DNA of 64,000 bases from CAYVIB01 sp964451365 (GTDB lineage Bacteria; Pseudomonadota; Gammaproteobacteria; Pseudomonadales; Cellvibrionaceae), in the NCBI GenBank assembly GCA_964451365.1, contig CAYVIB010000002.1, forward strand, positions 246,479 to 310,478. Direction: 5' to 3'. The position numbers were made by a program, and so were the translations under genes. Within the stretch, counting starts at the first letter, position 1. Every line of letters begins with the position of its first letter. The notes beneath the pieces were generated by a model. It was given only the letters and a program-made list of their open reading frames with translations. It made no database searches and was not told the origin of the DNA. Positions 16,932-26,485 of this stretch are shown piece by piece.

Positions 16932-18788
16932 TCAATGTATTTTCACTTCCGCATTTTCGTATACCTGATCCTGATAAGCACTCCATGCATAGTTCGCGTT
17001 CTCCCGGTTTAACTGGGCGATCAAGCTTGTCCGGCGCTGCTCGGGCATATCTTCGATTGAGCCCGGTGAGACTTCTTGCAAGCCGATAACGGCATAGTCG
17101 TTGTTATTCAATGCAACAGTATCGTACTTGGCGTTTTTGGACATGGCGAAGGCCGCGGTCAAAACGTTTCGGTCAACGGACGCATCGCCCCGCTTCACGC
17201 CCTCGTGAGCTTTGAACTCGTATCCTTTCTCCTGCACCAACTGTTCGATATTTTCGCTGTCTTTCAGTGAGGCAATCAGGGCCTTGGCGCGCTCCTGTTG
17301 CAGCTCTTCCACTTTTTTATCCGTGAGAGTGGCGACAATATCCTCCTTCACTTGCTCCAGCGGTTTGATGTGCTCCGGCTCGTGTGTATTTTTACGCAGA
17401 ACCACCGCGCGGTCGTTGGATAATTCAACAACGTTGCTATTCTGTCCATCCACCAGAACTTCCGCGGAAAATGCCACATCGCGAAAAGCCGGATTGCCAG
17501 CAACGCCTGTACCACGATTGCGCTGGAACATCGGCGAGGTTTTTACTTCCAGGCCGAGCTGCTCGGCTGCCGATGAAAGATCGTTGGCACTAAAAGTGTA
17601 TTCTCCCAATTGATCAAGCATTGTTACGTAAGTCGTCTCCGCCTGCATTCGCTTGAGCTGGTTAGCGATGACATCTTTCCGCTCTTCAAAAGTGGGCGGC
17701 TCCGCCTCGGTTTTCTTGGTAACTTTGATAAAGTGTGTTCCTGCATCGGTTACAACAGGAGGTGAGATTTCCCCTTCTTCCAAACCCTTGACAGCCGCTT
17801 CGAATTCCTCGGGATAAACACCTGGAGTCATCACACCCAGGTCACCGCCAGCCGATTTGGAACCCTCGTCCTCGGAAAACTCTTCCACCAGTTTGGCAAA
17901 ATCATCTCCCGCCTCCAGGCGTTCGCTGACCTTCTTCACATTCGCGTTGTTTTCTTCTGAAACAAGCAGGTGCGCGATTTGGTATTCGGTGTCTTTAGAA
18001 AAACTCTCCACTTCCTGTTCAAACTGAGCTCTCAAATCCTCTTCCGCAACTTCCACACTTTCGGCCAGTTTATCCACCGACAGTTCCAGATAATCGACAG
18101 ACAGTTTTTCCGGTTCGACAAATTCCTGTTGGTTGCTGCTGTAATACTCCTCCACTTCCTCTTCGGAAACCGTTACCTGCTCCCGAAGCCCTTCCGCCGG
18201 GATTTTAACCTGATAGAACGAACGGGTTTCATCGATGATCGACACAATCGTTTCCAACTCTGCCTGAGTGACAAAACTTGATTCTGTCATGCCTTTCACT
18301 TGCTGGCCCATCAACAAATCGGTTTTCACCACATCCCGATAGGACGTTGGGGTGTAGCCGTTATTTGCCAGCAACTCGCGATAACGCTGCGGATCAAACT
18401 TCCCATCCACGTAAAAGCCTTCCTGATTGGTAATGGTTTTATTCACCTCCTCGTCGGAAATGCTCATTCCACCCTCGCGAGCGGTAACCATCATCGCCGT
18501 GCGTCGGGTCAGACGGTCCAGAACCGGGCCCATGAGATTCTCATCCTTTAAAAAATCGGAGGAAGGATCAACACCACCCTGGGCAAGTATTCTCTGCTTC
18601 TGCTGGTATACTTCCCTGCTCAGCTCCATTTTACTGACGCTTTCACCGTTGACTGTTGCCGCATCCGTACCCGCGGCGCTACCTAAAAAGGACCCACCAA
18701 CCCCGGAGAGCACCATGGGGATAATAAACAGTATGATAACAATAACTGCTACCGTTCCTTTTAAATTTTCTCTTACACTCTGGAGCAT
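16932..18788 (-). CDS. ppiD: Periplasmic folding chaperone / peptidyl-prolyl isomerase PpiD
   Basis: 618 residues: a single N-terminal membrane helix (~12-32, GTVAVIVIILFIIPMVLSGV), a SurA-N-like chaperone region with VNGESVSKMEL, and a central parvulin domain at ~265-360 (AHLLVSEENN, GDLGVMTPGVYPEEFE, GTHFIKVTKK). It is tethered to the inner membrane facing the periplasm and helps exported proteins leave the Sec translocon. Its place after hupB in the tig-clpP-clpX-lon-hupB-ppiD order is the classic one. Confidence 0.95.
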   Translation of the reverse strand: MLQSVRENLKGTVAVIVIILFIIPMVLSGVGGSFLGSAAGTDAATVNGESVSKMELSREVYQQKQRILAQGGVDPSSDFLKDENLMGPVLDRLTRRTAMMVTAREGGMSISDEEVNKTITNQEGFYVDGKFDPQRYRELLANNGYTPTSYRDVVKTDLLMGQQVKGMTESSFVTQAELETIVSIIDETRSFYQVKIPAEGLREQVTVSEEEVEEYYSSNQQEFVEPEKLSVDYLELSVDKLAESVEVAEEDLRAQFEQEVESFSKDTEYQIAHLLVSEENNANVKKVSERLEAGDDFAKLVEEFSEDEGSKSAGGDLGVMTPGVYPEEFEAAVKGLEEGEISPPVVTDAGTHFIKVTKKTEAEPPTFEERKDVIANQLKRMQAETTYVTMLDQLGEYTFSANDLSSAAEQLGLEVKTSPMFQRNRGTGVAGNPAFRDVAFSAEVLVDGQNSNVVELSNDRAVVLRKNTHEPEHIKPLEQVKEDIVATLTDKKVEELQQERAKALIASLKDSENIEQLVQEKGYEFKAHEGVKRGDASVDRNVLTAAFAMSKNAKYDTVALNNNDYAVIGLQEVSPGSIEDMPEQRRTSLIAQLNRENANYAWSAYQDQVYENAEVKIH

Positions 18789-18964
18789 GACTTACCTCTG
18801 AATTCACTCACCACTGATTGAAACCCCTTAAGCCCCGATCATCAGCACTTGACCCCGACTTGGAAAAATCGTTCGGGTTGAGATACTGTTTCCGCGACAT
18901 TGTTTTGTCTGGCCAACTCACCAACATCATGTGAGAAAAATTTCCATTACTACCCACTACAATA

Positions 18965-18993
18965 AAAAAGGCGCATTACCTATGCGCCTTTTT
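18965..18993 (-). terminator. Intrinsic terminator downstream of hupB
   Basis: AAAAAGGCGCAT and ATGCGCCTTTTT pair perfectly around TACCT, with T-runs on either strand. It lies 130 bp past the hupB stop and about 175 bp before the ppiD start, so it probably ends the hupB transcript and separates it from ppiD. Confidence 0.85.
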
Positions 18994-19126
18994 GGGTACC
19001 AATTCTGTTTTATTTTTCAACTGCTCTTTTTGTTTATTCTTATTTAATCGAGCGGTTCAATCTGTGCCGCTTAGGCTTCAACCAAAGAAGACTTCAACCA
19101 AAGCCCGGATAAAACCGATATTCGAA

Positions 19127-19399
19127 TTAATTTACAGCATCCTTAAGCGCTTTACCCGCCTTGAAGCTGGGTATTTTTGCAGCCGCAATCTGGATGGGCG
19201 CACCAGTTTGGGGATTACGACCGGTTCTTGCTGCACGCTCTTTTACCAAAAATGTTCCAAAGCCGACCAACGCAACCTGATCACCTTTTTTCAAGGATTC
19301 AGTTATTGAGTCAGTCACAGCGTCCAACGCACGACCCGCTGCTGCTTTTGAAATATCTGCGGAAGCGGCAATTGCTTCGATCAATTCTGATTTGTTCAC
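19127..19399 (-). CDS. hupB: Histone-like DNA-binding protein HU, beta type
   Basis: 90 residues, the standard HU length, with the family core GDQVALVGFGTFLVKERAAR and the DNA-clamping arm RTGRNPQTG followed by IPSFKAGKALKDAV. HU bends DNA and organises the nucleoid as a dimer. Start is GTG (19399), preceded by AGAGGGG at good spacing. It lies between lon and ppiD. Confidence 0.97.
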   Translation of the reverse strand: MNKSELIEAIAASADISKAAAGRALDAVTDSITESLKKGDQVALVGFGTFLVKERAARTGRNPQTGAPIQIAAAKIPSFKAGKALKDAVN

Positions 19400-19741
19400 T
19401 ATAGACCCCTCTTTATTATTTGATTCAACTTTAAATCGCCCAAGACACTTTTAACAGAAACTCACCATCGAAACCCATATCGACATAAACCGTCTCGATA
19501 TTAACCCGACTTGTATTCAACCCGAATTGCGTTGTTCTTCGAAACGCCAAAAGTTTCTGATTTTCGATAACGTGTTGCCACCCCGATAACACTGGTTGCA
19601 CGAAGAGATCCTTGTGCCGTGCGACGAATAGCGATTTATACCAACAGCGCCCTAACCGGTCAAGAATCAAATCAATTATTTCGCTTCAGAACCTATATCT
19701 GTTCGCATTTCAGGCAATTTTTACAGCACACAGGCGTAAAA
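19400..19741. other. lon-hupB intergenic region
   Basis: 342 bp with no gene I can support. It must hold the hupB promoter (minus strand), but I cannot pick out a clear -35/-10 pair. An AGAGGGG ribosome site lies at its left end, just upstream of hupB. Confidence 0.5.
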
Positions 19742-22159
19742 TTAATGTGTGCTTATTCGATTTTTGTCTTCTTCCTCTCTTTTTACTTCTTGCTCCAGTG
19801 CTTCATATTCTTCATCGCTATAGGGTGTTGGCATATACTGTAGCGACAATTCAAGTACTTGATCAATCCATTTAACTGGCTTAATAGTGAGTTCCGATTT
19901 TATATTATCAGGAATTTCACGCAAGTCAGCTTCGTTATCCTGGGGAATAATTACCAGTTTTATTCCGCCACGATGTGCCGCCAACAGCTTTTCTTTCAAG
20001 CCACCAATTTTGAGAACTTCGCCACGCAGCGTGATTTCCCCTGTCATGGCAACATCCGCCCGCACCGGAATATCCGTGAAGACAGATACCAACGCCGTAC
20101 ACATGGCAATACCGGCGCTTGGTCCATCCTTGGGCGTCGCCCCTTCGGGCACATGGATATGCAAGTCCCTCTTTTCATGGAAATCGGGAAGTATTCCCAG
20201 GAACTGGGCTCTGGAACGAACCACTGTCATGGCCGCCTGGATGGACTCCTGCATGACATCGCCCAGCGACCCGGTTTTCACCAGCCGCCCTTTACCTTTC
20301 ACGGCGGAGGCCTCAATCGTCAACAGTTCACCACCCACCTGGGTCCAGGCGAGCCCTGTGACCTGACCGACCCGATTTTCCTCGTCGGCCTTGCCATAGC
20401 TTGTCTTTCGCACACCCAGGTAATCTTCCAGCTGCTCAGCGGTGACTTTCGTCGGCGAGTCGGCTTTCTCCTTTACATTGTAGGTAACCACTTTACGGCA
20501 GAGCTTGGCGATCTCCCGCTCAAGCCCACGCACACCCGCCTCCCGGGTGTAGTAGCGGATAGTATCCTTGATTGCGGACTCTTCGATTTCAATTTCCTCC
20601 GGCTTCAGACCATTATTTTTGATCTGCTTGGGAATCAGATAGCGACTGGCAATATTGATTTTTTCATCCTCGGTGTAGCCGGGAATTCGAATAACTTCCA
20701 TCCGATCCAGCAGCGGTCCGGGAATATTCATGGTGTTGGAGGTACAGACGAACATTACGTCAGAAAGGTCGTAATCCACTTCAAGGTAATGGTCATTAAA
20801 ATGGCTGTTCTGTTCCGGATCCAGCACTTCCAGCAGAGCCGACGCGGGATCGCCCCGATGGTCCATTCCCATCTTGTCGATCTCATCAAGCAGAAACAAT
20901 GGGTTTTTTACCCCCACTTTCGACATTTTCTGAATGAGTTTACCCGGCAGGGAACCGATGTAGGTACGGCGGTGGCCGCGAATTTCAGCTTCGTCGCGCA
21001 CGCCACCCAACGCCATCCGCACAAATTTGCGGTTGGTCGCGCGGGCAAGGGATTCACCCAGGGAAGTTTTGCCCACACCCGGGGGGCCGACCAGGCACAA
21101 AATGGGGCCTCTGACTTTCTTCACCCGTGTCTGCACCGCGAGATATTCGAGAATACGCTCTTTCACCTCTTCCAGGCCGTAGTGATCCTCCTCAAGGATT
21201 TCCTCGGCCTTAAACAGGTCGTTCCGCACTTTGCTTCGCTTTTTCCAGGGCAGGTTCACCATCCAGTCGATATAGGAGCGGATAACGGAGGCCTCGGCCG
21301 ACATCGGCGACATCATTTTAAGCTTGTTCAGTTCCGCTCGCGTCTTCTCCTCAGCTTCCTTTGGCATGCCGGCGGCAATAATCTTCTTCTCGAACTCCTC
21401 GCTCTCGTTGACCTCTTCACCGAGTTCGCCCAACTCCTTCTGGATGGCTTTCATTTGTTCGTTCAGATAGTATTCGCGCTGGCTTTTTTCCATCTGCTTT
21501 TTCACACGGCCGCGAATGCGCTTTTCAACCTGATACAGGTCGACTTCGGTCTCCATCAGGCCAATCAGATGCTCAAGCCTTTTCCGGACGCTGGGAATTT
21601 CGAGGATTTCCTGCTTCTGGGTCAAGTCGAGCGACATGTGTGCCGCCACGGTGTCCGCCAGACGACCGGGATCATCGATGCCACTGAGCGATGTCATCAC
21701 CTCTGCCGGAACCTTTTTACTCAGGTTGACGTAAGCTTCAAAGCGGGAAAGCAGGGAACGTGTGAGCGCTTCATTCGTCTTTTCATCAACATCTTCAGCG
21801 AGAACAAACTCCACATCCGCCTGGAAGTAGTCGTCGGTTTCGGCTATGTCAGAAATCTGCGCACGTGATTTACCCTCCACCAGAACCTTGACAGTGCCAT
21901 CCGGCAGCTTTAACAGCTGCAACACCATTGCAACGGTGCCGAACTTATACAGGTCATCTTGCGTGGGCTCATCCACTGACGCATGTTTTTGCGCTACCAG
22001 TAATACCTGCTTGTCGTTCGCCATGGCATGCTCTAGCGCGGCTATGGATTTGGGCCGACCGACAAACAGCGGTATCACCATATGGGGATAGACTACAACG
22101 TCCCGCAGGGGAAGCAGTGGTAGGCGTGATTCGGAACTGGTTGAATGGAGCGATTCCAT
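19742..22159 (-). CDS. lon: ATP-dependent protease Lon
   Basis: 805 residues. Substrate-binding N-domain (PLLPLRDVVVYPHMVIPLFV), long helical linker, AAA+ module with Walker A GPPGVGKTSLG near residue 356 and Walker B FLLDEID, then the peptidase domain with the serine of PKDGPSAG (~679) and the lysine of GGLKEKLLAAHRGG (~721). It degrades misfolded and regulatory proteins in the cytoplasm. The ATG at 22159 is chosen because GAGG lies 7 nt upstream; the frame also has a TTG 12 nt earlier that overlaps that site. Downstream of clpX with its own putative heat-shock promoter. Confidence 0.97.
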   Translation of the reverse strand: MESLHSTSSESRLPLLPLRDVVVYPHMVIPLFVGRPKSIAALEHAMANDKQVLLVAQKHASVDEPTQDDLYKFGTVAMVLQLLKLPDGTVKVLVEGKSRAQISDIAETDDYFQADVEFVLAEDVDEKTNEALTRSLLSRFEAYVNLSKKVPAEVMTSLSGIDDPGRLADTVAAHMSLDLTQKQEILEIPSVRKRLEHLIGLMETEVDLYQVEKRIRGRVKKQMEKSQREYYLNEQMKAIQKELGELGEEVNESEEFEKKIIAAGMPKEAEEKTRAELNKLKMMSPMSAEASVIRSYIDWMVNLPWKKRSKVRNDLFKAEEILEEDHYGLEEVKERILEYLAVQTRVKKVRGPILCLVGPPGVGKTSLGESLARATNRKFVRMALGGVRDEAEIRGHRRTYIGSLPGKLIQKMSKVGVKNPLFLLDEIDKMGMDHRGDPASALLEVLDPEQNSHFNDHYLEVDYDLSDVMFVCTSNTMNIPGPLLDRMEVIRIPGYTEDEKINIASRYLIPKQIKNNGLKPEEIEIEESAIKDTIRYYTREAGVRGLEREIAKLCRKVVTYNVKEKADSPTKVTAEQLEDYLGVRKTSYGKADEENRVGQVTGLAWTQVGGELLTIEASAVKGKGRLVKTGSLGDVMQESIQAAMTVVRSRAQFLGILPDFHEKRDLHIHVPEGATPKDGPSAGIAMCTALVSVFTDIPVRADVAMTGEITLRGEVLKIGGLKEKLLAAHRGGIKLVIIPQDNEADLREIPDNIKSELTIKPVKWIDQVLELSLQYMPTPYSDEEYEALEQEVKREEEDKNRISTH

Positions 22160-22220
22160 CAGATACCTCAATTAGATGGTCAACAGCGTTATTGCGCCTG
22201 ACAGATGGTGCTTTCAATAA

Positions 22221-22250
22221 AGAGTGGGGCCTACTGGCGAAAAAAACAAG
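22221..22250 (-). promoter_or_regulatory. Putative sigma-32 promoter of lon
   Basis: On the minus strand CTTGTTT (22250-22244), a 14-bp spacer, then CCCCACTCT (22229-22221), against the heat-shock consensus CTTGAAA and CCCCATNT. It lies about 60 bp before the lon ATG. The match is partial at the -35, and the assignment leans on lon being a heat-shock gene in relatives. Confidence 0.45.
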
Positions 22251-22262
22251 CGATTTAATACA

Positions 22263-22290
22263 AAAAAGGGCCCCTTAAGGCCCCTGCAGT
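22263..22290 (-). terminator. Intrinsic terminator after clpX
   Basis: On the minus strand a GGGGCCTTAAGGGGCCC stem (one internal mismatch) is followed by a run of six Ts. It begins ~20 bp past the clpX stop and lies upstream of the lon promoter, so clpX and lon are probably separate transcripts with some read-through. Confidence 0.75.
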
Positions 22291-22310
22291 TCATTTTTTA
22301 AACAGGCCGT

Positions 22311-23597
22311 TTAATCCTCCTGCACGGCCTTGGCGGACTCATGGTTTTCATACACCAAAAGCGGCGCCGACTCGCCCTTTATGACTGCTTCATCGACCAC
22401 GACCTTGACGACATTCTTTTCGGACGGCAGCCGGTACATGGTATCCAGCAGCACATTTTCCATTATCGACCTCAGGCCCCGGGCGCCCGTTTTCCGATCC
22501 ATTGCCTTGCGGGCCACGGCCTCAAGGGCGTCATCACGAAAATCCACTTCGACACCTTCCATTTCAAAAAGCTTGGCGTACTGTTTCACCAGCGAGTTTC
22601 TCGGCTCCTTGAGAATCTGGACCAGGGCTGCCGTATCCAACTCGTCAAGCGTTGCTATAACAGGCAGGCGGCCGACAAATTCGGGAATAAGCCCGTAGCG
22701 AACCAGATCTTCCGGTTCCAGGTCCTTGAGGGTCTGGCTGATATTCTTGCTGCCATCCTTGCTTTTAACTTCCGCGCTGAACCCGATACCACCCTTTTCG
22801 GAGCGGTCGCGGATAACCTTGTCCAGGCCTGCGAACGCACCACCGCATATAAAGAGGATATTGGAGGTATCGACCTGGAGGAATTCCTGTTGCGGGTGCT
22901 TGCGCCCACCCTGGGGTGGAACGGAGGCGATTGTACCTTCGATCAGCTTCAGCAGCGCCTGCTGCACGCCTTCGCCCGAAACGTCGCGGGTGATGGACGG
23001 GTTGTCCGACTTGCGGGAAATCTTGTCGATCTCGTCAATATAGACAATACCCTGCTGGGCCTTTTCGACGTCGTAGTCACACTTCTGCAAAAGCTTCTGG
23101 ATAATATTTTCAACGTCTTCACCGACATAACCCGCTTCCGTCAGCGTGGTAGCATCGGCGATCGTAAAGGGAACGTTGAGCAGGCGCGCCAGTGTTTCCG
23201 CCAGTAGAGTTTTACCGCTACCGGTGGGGCCCACCATCAGGATGTTGCTTTTACCCAGCTCCACATCATCCTTGGATTTTTTCTCCCCCACCCGCAGGCG
23301 TTTGTAGTGGTTGTATACGGCGACAGCGAGCACCTTCTTGGCATCTAACTGGCCGATAACGTATTCGTCCAGGGTCTGGGCAATTTCCTTGGGTGTGGGA
23401 AGTTTGTCGCCACTGGACTCAGAGCTGCTCTCCTGAATCTCTTCCCGGATAATGTCATTGCACAGATCAACACATTCATCGCAGATAAATACCGACGGGC
23501 CCGCAATCAACTTGCGGACTTCGTGCTGACTCTTGCCGCAAAATGAGCAATAGAGCAACTTGCCATTATCTTCGTTATCACTGGTATGGTCAGACAT
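22311..23597 (-). CDS. clpX: ATP-dependent Clp protease ATP-binding subunit ClpX
   Basis: 428 residues from ATG 23597. The N-terminal zinc-binding domain has four cysteines (YCSFCGKS, ICDECVDLC), followed by Walker A GPTGSGKT near residue 122, Walker B IVYIDEIDK, and the ClpP-docking loop in the IGFSAEV region. It unfolds tagged substrates and feeds them to ClpP. The frame is open 9 codons upstream, but 23597 fits family N-termini and follows GGGGAAG. It lies 235 bp downstream of clpP. Confidence 0.97.
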   Translation of the reverse strand: MSDHTSDNEDNGKLLYCSFCGKSQHEVRKLIAGPSVFICDECVDLCNDIIREEIQESSSESSGDKLPTPKEIAQTLDEYVIGQLDAKKVLAVAVYNHYKRLRVGEKKSKDDVELGKSNILMVGPTGSGKTLLAETLARLLNVPFTIADATTLTEAGYVGEDVENIIQKLLQKCDYDVEKAQQGIVYIDEIDKISRKSDNPSITRDVSGEGVQQALLKLIEGTIASVPPQGGRKHPQQEFLQVDTSNILFICGGAFAGLDKVIRDRSEKGGIGFSAEVKSKDGSKNISQTLKDLEPEDLVRYGLIPEFVGRLPVIATLDELDTAALVQILKEPRNSLVKQYAKLFEMEGVEVDFRDDALEAVARKAMDRKTGARGLRSIMENVLLDTMYRLPSEKNVVKVVVDEAVIKGESAPLLVYENHESAKAVQED

Positions 23598-23832
23598 GAA
23601 TCTTCCCCGACTTTCTTTACTCAAACCAATTTACAAGATGATTGGTTTGCGGATTGTTTTCAAGTGGGTTTTGCTAAAAACTGCCGATTTTTGCAGATTT
23701 CGACCGTTTAATGTCAGCAACACCCCTGGAAATGGCACCGTCCATTCCTTGAATAGCGGGAAGATGCCATATATCGTGTCAACCGGTGGTGATTGAGCAA
23801 TTAATGAGCCAATCAGCGGGACATGCCAAGGC

Positions 23833-24507
23833 TTAGCCAGCCCCCTCCATGGCGCGACGCTCCAGCACTTTATCCACCAAACCGTATTCGCGGGATTCTT
23901 CGGCGCTCATAAAGCGGTCCCGCTCGGTGTCGCGGGCAACTTCCTCAATCGGACGGCCGGTGTGCCTGGCCATGATTTCATTAAGTCGTTGACGTATTTT
24001 CAGAATTTCCTGAGCATGGATGTGGATATCAGAAGCCTGCCCCTGGGCTCCGCCGGATGGCTGGTGAATCATGGTCCTGGCATTGGGCAGGCAGTAACGC
24101 TTGCCCTCTGCTCCGGCGCATAATAAAAAAGCGCCCATACTGGCCGCCTGGCCGATGCACATCGTACTGACATCCGGCTTTATGAACTGCATGGTGTCGT
24201 AGATCGACAACCCGGCTGTTACCGAACCGCCGGGAGAATTGATGTACAGGTGAATGTCTTTATCAGGGTTTTCCGCTTCCAGAAACAACAGCTGAGCCAC
24301 TACCAGGTTGGCCATATGATCTTCCACCTGACCGACAAGAAAAATGACGCGTTCCTTCAACAGGCGGGAATAGATGTCAAACGATCGCTCACCGCGCGCG
24401 GTCTGTTCGATAACGATCGGAACAAGTGAATTATCGATTTGGGAGGATGTTTCTCGGGAGTTATTTAGATTCAAGGGATTAATACCTGACAGGTCAAAAT
24501 TTGACAT
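23833..24507 (-). CDS. clpP: ATP-dependent Clp protease proteolytic subunit ClpP
   Basis: 224 residues with the catalytic serine in GQAASMGAFLL (~122) and histidine in MIHQPSGG (~147), plus the YINSPGGSVTAGL oxyanion strand and a downstream acidic triad residue in ARDTERD. The first ~25 residues form a propeptide-like leader before SLVPIVIEQT, the usual mature start. It forms the degradation chamber used by ClpX. Between tig and clpX in the standard order. Confidence 0.97.
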   Translation of the reverse strand: MSNFDLSGINPLNLNNSRETSSQIDNSLVPIVIEQTARGERSFDIYSRLLKERVIFLVGQVEDHMANLVVAQLLFLEAENPDKDIHLYINSPGGSVTAGLSIYDTMQFIKPDVSTMCIGQAASMGAFLLCAGAEGKRYCLPNARTMIHQPSGGAQGQASDIHIHAQEILKIRQRLNEIMARHTGRPIEEVARDTERDRFMSAEESREYGLVDKVLERRAMEGAG

Positions 24508-24744
24508 TTTCTCTTCCGCTTTATCACAGGTTTAAGTCACAGGTTTTATTTTGATGTGAATTCACGCGCCCGCACCATCCGGGTGCACCCGCGCGGATCT
24601 TACAACTTGTTTGCCGATAACTATCAGCTTAAACCCGGCCCGCCAATTTCGCCAACCGAATTACCTGCCAAAACGACAACTCGTTATCAGAACGCAAAAC
24701 TCCACAAGAGTTCAGTCATCTTCGGCCATTGGTAGTCGCGCTGG

Positions 24745-26103
24745 TTACTCCGCGCTTTTCTCGCCTTCTTCCTTGCTTTCCGTTTTAATGTTTTCCTTGG
24801 CAAGCGGCTTGATAACTTCTTCGTAGCTAACAGCTTTATCGGATACTTTGGATTTGTTCAGGATGAAATCAACAACCTGCTCTTCCAGAGCCGACGCTTC
24901 AACACCCGCGAGCAGCTGTTGATTGCTGTAGTAATAGTTGATGACCTCCTGCGGGTCTTCATAGGCGGAGGCAGCCTCTTCGATTATTTTTTTCACCACG
25001 TCCTTATCCGCTTTCATTTTTTCCCTGGTTACGATTTCGGAGATAATCAACCCCAGCGCCACGCGTCTTTCCGCCTGTTCGCGGAACAGGTTATCCGGCA
25101 GGATGGATTTAAAATCAACATTGTCGGCAATGCCGCCATACTGCTGAACGGTTTGGTTTCGCAATGCATCGATCTCGCCTTTAATGAGCGCCTGGGGAAT
25201 ATCAAATTGATTTTCCTTGAGCAAACCGTTTAGCACCTGCTCTTTAACTTTATTGCGGGCGGCCTTGTCTTTTTCACGCTCCATATTGGCTTTCACGTCC
25301 TCACGGAATTTTTCCTCTCCGCCGTCAGTGACGCCGTAGGAAGCAAAAAATTCGTCATCAAGTTCCGGCAGTTTTTGCGCCTCAACCTTATTGACAGTGA
25401 TTTCAAATTCCGCGTCCGCGCCACGCAGGGATTCAGTCTGATAGTCTTCCGGAAACGTTACGGAAATGGTCTGCGTCTCGCCGGCTTTCATGCCGATAAT
25501 TCCCTTTTCAAAACCCGGGATCATCTGATCGGAACCCAGCACGAGTTTGTGATTCTTCGCGCTGCCGCCCTCAAACTCCTCACCGTCTTTCGTTCCTCTA
25601 AAATCAATATCAACACGGTCATCTTTTTTCGATTTACGTTTGACTTCCTCCCATTGCGCCTGGCTCTTGCGCAGGGTTTCAATCATCTTCTCGACATCGG
25701 CATCGGTAATTTCCGCCGTATAACGGGTAACGTCCAAACCTTCCAGGCCTTGCAGCTCGACTTCCGGATACACTTCGAAAGTAGCGATGAATTCCAGATC
25801 TTTTCCTTCTTCCAGTTGCGTCGCTTCAATGGAAGGCTGCCCCGCCGGACGAATGGATTTTTGTTGAACCGCTTCGTAAAAAGAGCGGTTTATCGTATCC
25901 CCGATCACTTCCTGACGAACACCCCGGCCATACTGCTGCTTAACGATTTTGAAAGGCACTTTGCCCTTGCGAAACCCTTTCATGTTGACTTTTTTCGCGG
26001 CGTCCATAAGACGCTTTTCCACTTCCTGGTCAACAATATTTGCCGGAATACCTACGGTGAGTTTACGCTCCAGTCCCGTAGTTGTTTCTATTGAAACCTG
26101 CAT
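24745..26103 (-). CDS. tig: Trigger factor, ribosome-associated chaperone
   Basis: 452 residues. N-terminal ribosome-binding domain with the GFRKGKVPF signature, central FKBP-type isomerase domain (DRVDIDFRGTKDGEEFEGG), then the long C-terminal chaperone arms and an acidic tail. It shields nascent chains at the exit tunnel. ATG 26103 is used because GAGG lies 6 nt upstream; another in-frame ATG 12 nt earlier overlaps that site. First protein gene after tRNA-Leu. Confidence 0.97.
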   Translation of the reverse strand: MQVSIETTTGLERKLTVGIPANIVDQEVEKRLMDAAKKVNMKGFRKGKVPFKIVKQQYGRGVRQEVIGDTINRSFYEAVQQKSIRPAGQPSIEATQLEEGKDLEFIATFEVYPEVELQGLEGLDVTRYTAEITDADVEKMIETLRKSQAQWEEVKRKSKKDDRVDIDFRGTKDGEEFEGGSAKNHKLVLGSDQMIPGFEKGIIGMKAGETQTISVTFPEDYQTESLRGADAEFEITVNKVEAQKLPELDDEFFASYGVTDGGEEKFREDVKANMEREKDKAARNKVKEQVLNGLLKENQFDIPQALIKGEIDALRNQTVQQYGGIADNVDFKSILPDNLFREQAERRVALGLIISEIVTREKMKADKDVVKKIIEEAASAYEDPQEVINYYYSNQQLLAGVEASALEEQVVDFILNKSKVSDKAVSYEEVIKPLAKENIKTESKEEGEKSAE

Positions 26104-26167
26104 GTTGTTCCTCATGAATATCTGGGAAGGTTAATCAATCTTTTCTACCACAGTAGTAAAGTAGGTA

Positions 26168-26252
<85 letters not shown>

Positions 26253-26444
26253 TCTAACGCGGCAGCTTTCCTGTTGACGTACAGCTGTCCGCGGTTTTTA
26301 CCGCATCGACGAACGACTCGATAACTCTTTGATTTTTAAGGGGAATTTTACTTAAAAATGAACAAGCCTTCGAAGAAGGTTGGCAATTGTGCCACAGTCA
26401 CATAACCGGTTCAACTGAATACAAGGCCATGATCAGGTGTACCG

Positions 26445-26475
26445 AAAGCAGGCGCCACGTGGGGCGCCTGCGCTT
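26445..26475 (-). terminator. Likely terminator of fadBA
   Basis: GCAGGCGCC (26448-26456) pairs with GGCGCCTGC (26463-26471) around CACGTG-type sequence, starting about 10 bp after the fadA stop on the minus strand. The following T-run is short (TTTC), so it is a strong hairpin with a weak tail. Confidence 0.65.
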
Positions 26476-26485
26476 ATCCACTCTT

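Noticed and set aside
19859..21868. 669-codon open frame on the plus strand, opposite lon
   Set aside because: It is the complementary frame of lon, whose protein is recognisable along its entire length; the antisense translation matches no family and has no ribosome site.
22341..23207. 288-codon plus-strand frame opposite clpX
   Set aside because: Antisense shadow of a fully conserved clpX; no motif of its own.
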